Shown here one piece after another: positions 4,930-6,051 of a stretch of DNA of 6,051 bases (the first letter of the stretch is position 1; each line of letters begins with the position of its first letter). A program made the translations under genes and the position numbers. Origin of the DNA: DATAXV01 sp036272915 (GTDB lineage Bacteria > Chloroflexota > Dormibacteria > Dormibacterales > Dormibacteraceae); contig DATAXV010000183.1 of assembly GCA_036272915.1 (NCBI GenBank), positions 1 to 6,051 of the forward strand, given 5' to 3'. The notes beneath the pieces were generated by a model. It saw nothing but the letters and a program-made list of their open reading frames with translations, did not search any database and was not told the origin of the DNA.

Positions 4930-5202
4930 TCAACGCGCCAGCGGGCGCTCCTGGGCGAGCAAGACGAAGACGAGGGCAAGGACGAGCCCGACCCCGGCCG
5001 AGGCCAGTTCGCTGGTCGTGGTGTTCGCCACGAAGATGCGGAGGGCGGCCGAGGCGACCATGTAGATGCCGATCAGGACGAGGCAGATCCTGAGCCGGCG
5101 GGCGACGTTACGGAGCTGGTTGCGCAGCCCGCCGGGCCGGATCGAGAGCACGCCGGCGCAGGCCACGGCGAGCACGACCAGGCCGATGATGAAACCGCGC
5201 AC
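4930..5202 (-). CDS. Small three-helix membrane protein, unknown function
   Basis: I do not recognise a family. From GTG 5202 the gene encodes 90 residues with three hydrophobic segments at about 3-19, 39-57 and 69-84. A strongly basic loop (22-38, with Arg at 22, 27, 31, 35, 36 and 38) lies between the first two. By the positive-inside rule this loop and the C-terminus (QERPLAR) would be cytoplasmic and the N-terminus outside. GTG 5202 is chosen because residues upstream in the frame look like non-coding shadow of the divergent zinc-ribbon gene, and because a CAGACT hexamer ends seven bases upstream, as for a leaderless message. It probably shares a transcript with the dehydrogenase 25 bases downstream. 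That it is a real gene is supported by its clear hydrophobic pattern and its fit between neighbours. Confidence 0.7.
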   Translation of the reverse strand: MRGFIIGLVVLAVACAGVLSIRPGGLRNQLRNVARRLRICLVLIGIYMVASAALRIFVANTTTSELASAGVGLVLALVFVLLAQERPLAR

Positions 5203-5209
5203 GAACCAA

Positions 5210-5215
5210 AGTCTG
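5210..5215 (-). promoter_or_regulatory. Putative -10 (CAGACT) for the small membrane protein gene
   Basis: CAGACT on the minus strand is one mismatch from the TANNNT pattern and ends seven bases before GTG 5202. There is no Shine-Dalgarno sequence. Its -35 region would overlap the opposing -10 at 5234-5239. Confidence 0.3.
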
Positions 5216-5233
5216 GCAGGTCGGCGGTGGTGG

Positions 5234-5239
5234 TAGGCT
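5234..5239 (+). promoter_or_regulatory. Putative -10 (TAGGCT) for the zinc-ribbon gene
   Basis: TAGGCT matches TANNNT and ends eight bases before GTG 5248, placing the transcription start at or beside the start codon. The only purine cluster before the GTG (AGG at 5243-5245) is too close to serve as a ribosome-binding site, so a leaderless message is the simplest reading. Confidence 0.4.
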
Positions 5240-5247
5240 CGCAGGTC

Positions 5248-5559
5248 GTGTGGCTCTCCTGCACTCAGCGATGCGGCGGCGAGCTCTTCCGTGCGGTGTT
5301 CGCCGAGGTCGAGGTGAACGCGTCCGGCGACTACCAGGATCACCGCATCACCCAGCCCGGCTACGTCTGCCTGAACTGCGGGGCGCCCGCGGTCGACCTG
5401 GGCGAGGTGGGCGCGGTGATGGTGTCCGACGCCGACGACGATGTCGCCGTCACCCCGTTGAACCTCCTCTGCCCGCACTGCGAGACCGCGATCTCGGTCT
5501 TCCCGGACGAGCCATGCCCCAACTGCGGCGCCGAGCTGGAGCTGGGCGAGGTCACCTGA
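5248..5559 (+). CDS. Eight-cysteine zinc-ribbon protein, unknown function
   Basis: A 103-residue acidic, soluble protein with eight cysteines in four pairs: C5-x3-C9, C41-x2-C44, C75-x2-C78 and C90-x2-C93. The last two pairs (LCPHCE and PCPNCGAE) form a typical zinc ribbon. The first two pairs could form a second site, although CxxxC is less usual than CxxC. An acidic linker (DADDD, 61-65) separates the halves. I do not recognise the family; such double ribbons occur in nucleic-acid-binding and assembly proteins, but nothing here assigns a role. GTG 5248 is chosen because a TAGGCT -10 lies eight bases upstream and the preceding in-frame residues have no cysteine or clear coding character. GTG 5227 and 5230 are alternatives. 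It is divergent from the small membrane protein and 13 bases before the DUF952 gene. Confidence 0.75.
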   Translation: MWLSCTQRCGGELFRAVFAEVEVNASGDYQDHRITQPGYVCLNCGAPAVDLGEVGAVMVSDADDDVAVTPLNLLCPHCETAISVFPDEPCPNCGAELELGEVT

Positions 5560-5572
5560 CCCCGCCGAGCAC

Positions 5573-5914
5573 GTGATCTACCACGTCGCCTACCGGCGAA
5601 GCTGGGAGCTGGCGGTGGGCGCGGGCGACTACCGCCAGTCGACCCGAGGCCTGACGCTCGAGGAGGAGGGCTACATCCACGCCAGCCGGGCCGGCCAGGT
5701 GGCCGCCACCGCGAACGCGTTCTTCGCCGGCGAGCGGGATCTGGTGGTGCTGGTCATCGACGAGGGGCGGGTGCGCGCGGACGTCCGCGAGGAGCCGGTG
5801 CCGGGGCGCGACGAGCTCTACCCCCACATCTACGGGCCGCTGAACGTCGACGCCGTGGTCGAGACGATCCCGCTCGAGGCGGGGCCGGACGGGCTCTTCG
5901 CCTTCGATCGCTAG
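5573..5914 (+). CDS. DUF952 family protein
   Basis: A 113-residue protein that matches the small DUF952 family along its whole length. It opens with MIYHVA, carries GYIHAS (33-38) with His36, and has the signature YPHIYGPLNVDAV (83-95) followed by the ending IPLEAGPDGLF. The biochemical function of the family is not established, and I do not assign one. The conserved histidines (36, 85) and the Tyr-Gly-Pro segment suggest a ligand or active site (inference). GTG 5573 starts 13 bases after the zinc-ribbon gene, has no clear Shine-Dalgarno sequence and probably relies on the same transcript. Its TAG stop lies within a CTAG that is also the stop of the convergent gene. Confidence 0.88.
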   Translation: MIYHVAYRRSWELAVGAGDYRQSTRGLTLEEEGYIHASRAGQVAATANAFFAGERDLVVLVIDEGRVRADVREEPVPGRDELYPHIYGPLNVDAVVETIPLEAGPDGLFAFDR

Positions 5915-6051
5915 GCCGGGCTCTCGCCGTTCAGATCGCGCACCGCCGCCCGGATCGCCTCCACCGTCGCGCCGGGGTCCTCGACGCCGACGACCAGGCG
6001 CTCGTACTTCTCGTGGCGGAGGCTGACGACGACGGCTCGGGCGGGATCGTG
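5911..6051 (-). CDS. Unidentified protein, C-terminal fragment
   Basis: The right edge cuts this minus-strand gene; 46 codons before TAG (5911-5913) are visible. They read as a beta strand (RAVVVSLRH), a second strand (YERLVVGVEDP) and a C-terminal helix (ATVEAIRAAVRDL), ending in a short polar tail. The strand-strand-helix ending is compatible with a small alpha/beta or PH-like domain, but I do not recognise the family. Coding is supported by an open frame with a plausible fold pattern and by neat convergence with the DUF952 gene. Confidence 0.6.
   Translation of the reverse strand, partial: HDPARAVVVSLRHEKYERLVVGVEDPGATVEAIRAAVRDLNGESPA

Noticed and set aside
4905..4979. N-terminal extension of the dehydrogenase to 280 residues
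   Set aside because: It overlaps the upstream membrane-protein gene, and GGAGG plus the conserved family start support ATG 4904.
4380..5093. A 237-codon plus-strand frame
   Set aside because: Antisense to the dehydrogenase, whose complete catalytic tetrad and ribosome-binding site show the true coding strand.

Overview
The window is very GC-rich, roughly two-thirds G+C judging from sampled stretches, and densely coded on both strands. Start regions look actinobacterial: several genes have a TANNNT-type -10 hexamer only 6-10 bases before an ATG or GTG, with no Shine-Dalgarno sequence, which is the layout of leaderless mRNAs. An F420-type split-barrel protein also fits an actinobacterium. I cannot name a genus. 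I see no rRNA, tRNA, CRISPR array, transposase or phage gene.

Layout. (1) Positions 2-190 hold the C-terminal tail of a dienelactone hydrolase-like enzyme, followed by a GC hairpin. (2) Positions 248-1776 hold type I pantothenate kinase (coaA), coupled by an ATGA overlap to a flavin reductase-like protein. (3) Positions 1777-2014 are a non-coding gap between convergent genes, packed with inverted repeats that include a 13-bp perfect hairpin. (4) Positions 2015-3617, minus strand, hold a short NfeD-like membrane protein followed by an SPFH (stomatin/paraslipin) protein, a classic pair in membrane organisation. A 136-base spacer between them carries a hairpin, a near-perfect Shine-Dalgarno sequence and a 17-codon leader ORF that overlaps the SPFH start. 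(5) Positions 3723-4133 hold a putative F420-dependent split-barrel oxidoreductase, convergent at 3 bases with an NAD-type short-chain dehydrogenase (4137-4904, minus). Upstream of the dehydrogenase on the same strand is a small three-helix membrane protein (4930-5202). (6) From a 45-base divergent promoter region run an eight-cysteine zinc-ribbon protein (5248-5559) and a DUF952 protein (5573-5914). (7) An unidentified minus-strand gene enters from the right edge and shares a CTAG stop with the DUF952 gene.

Functionally this is mostly ordinary chromosomal content: CoA biosynthesis, flavin/F420 redox proteins, membrane-domain proteins and small hypotheticals. No single new multi-gene system is evident. 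The points most worth a second look are the leader ORF and hairpin before the SPFH gene, the structured intergenic region at 1777-2014, and the tightly packed divergent, apparently leaderless promoters at 5203-5247.
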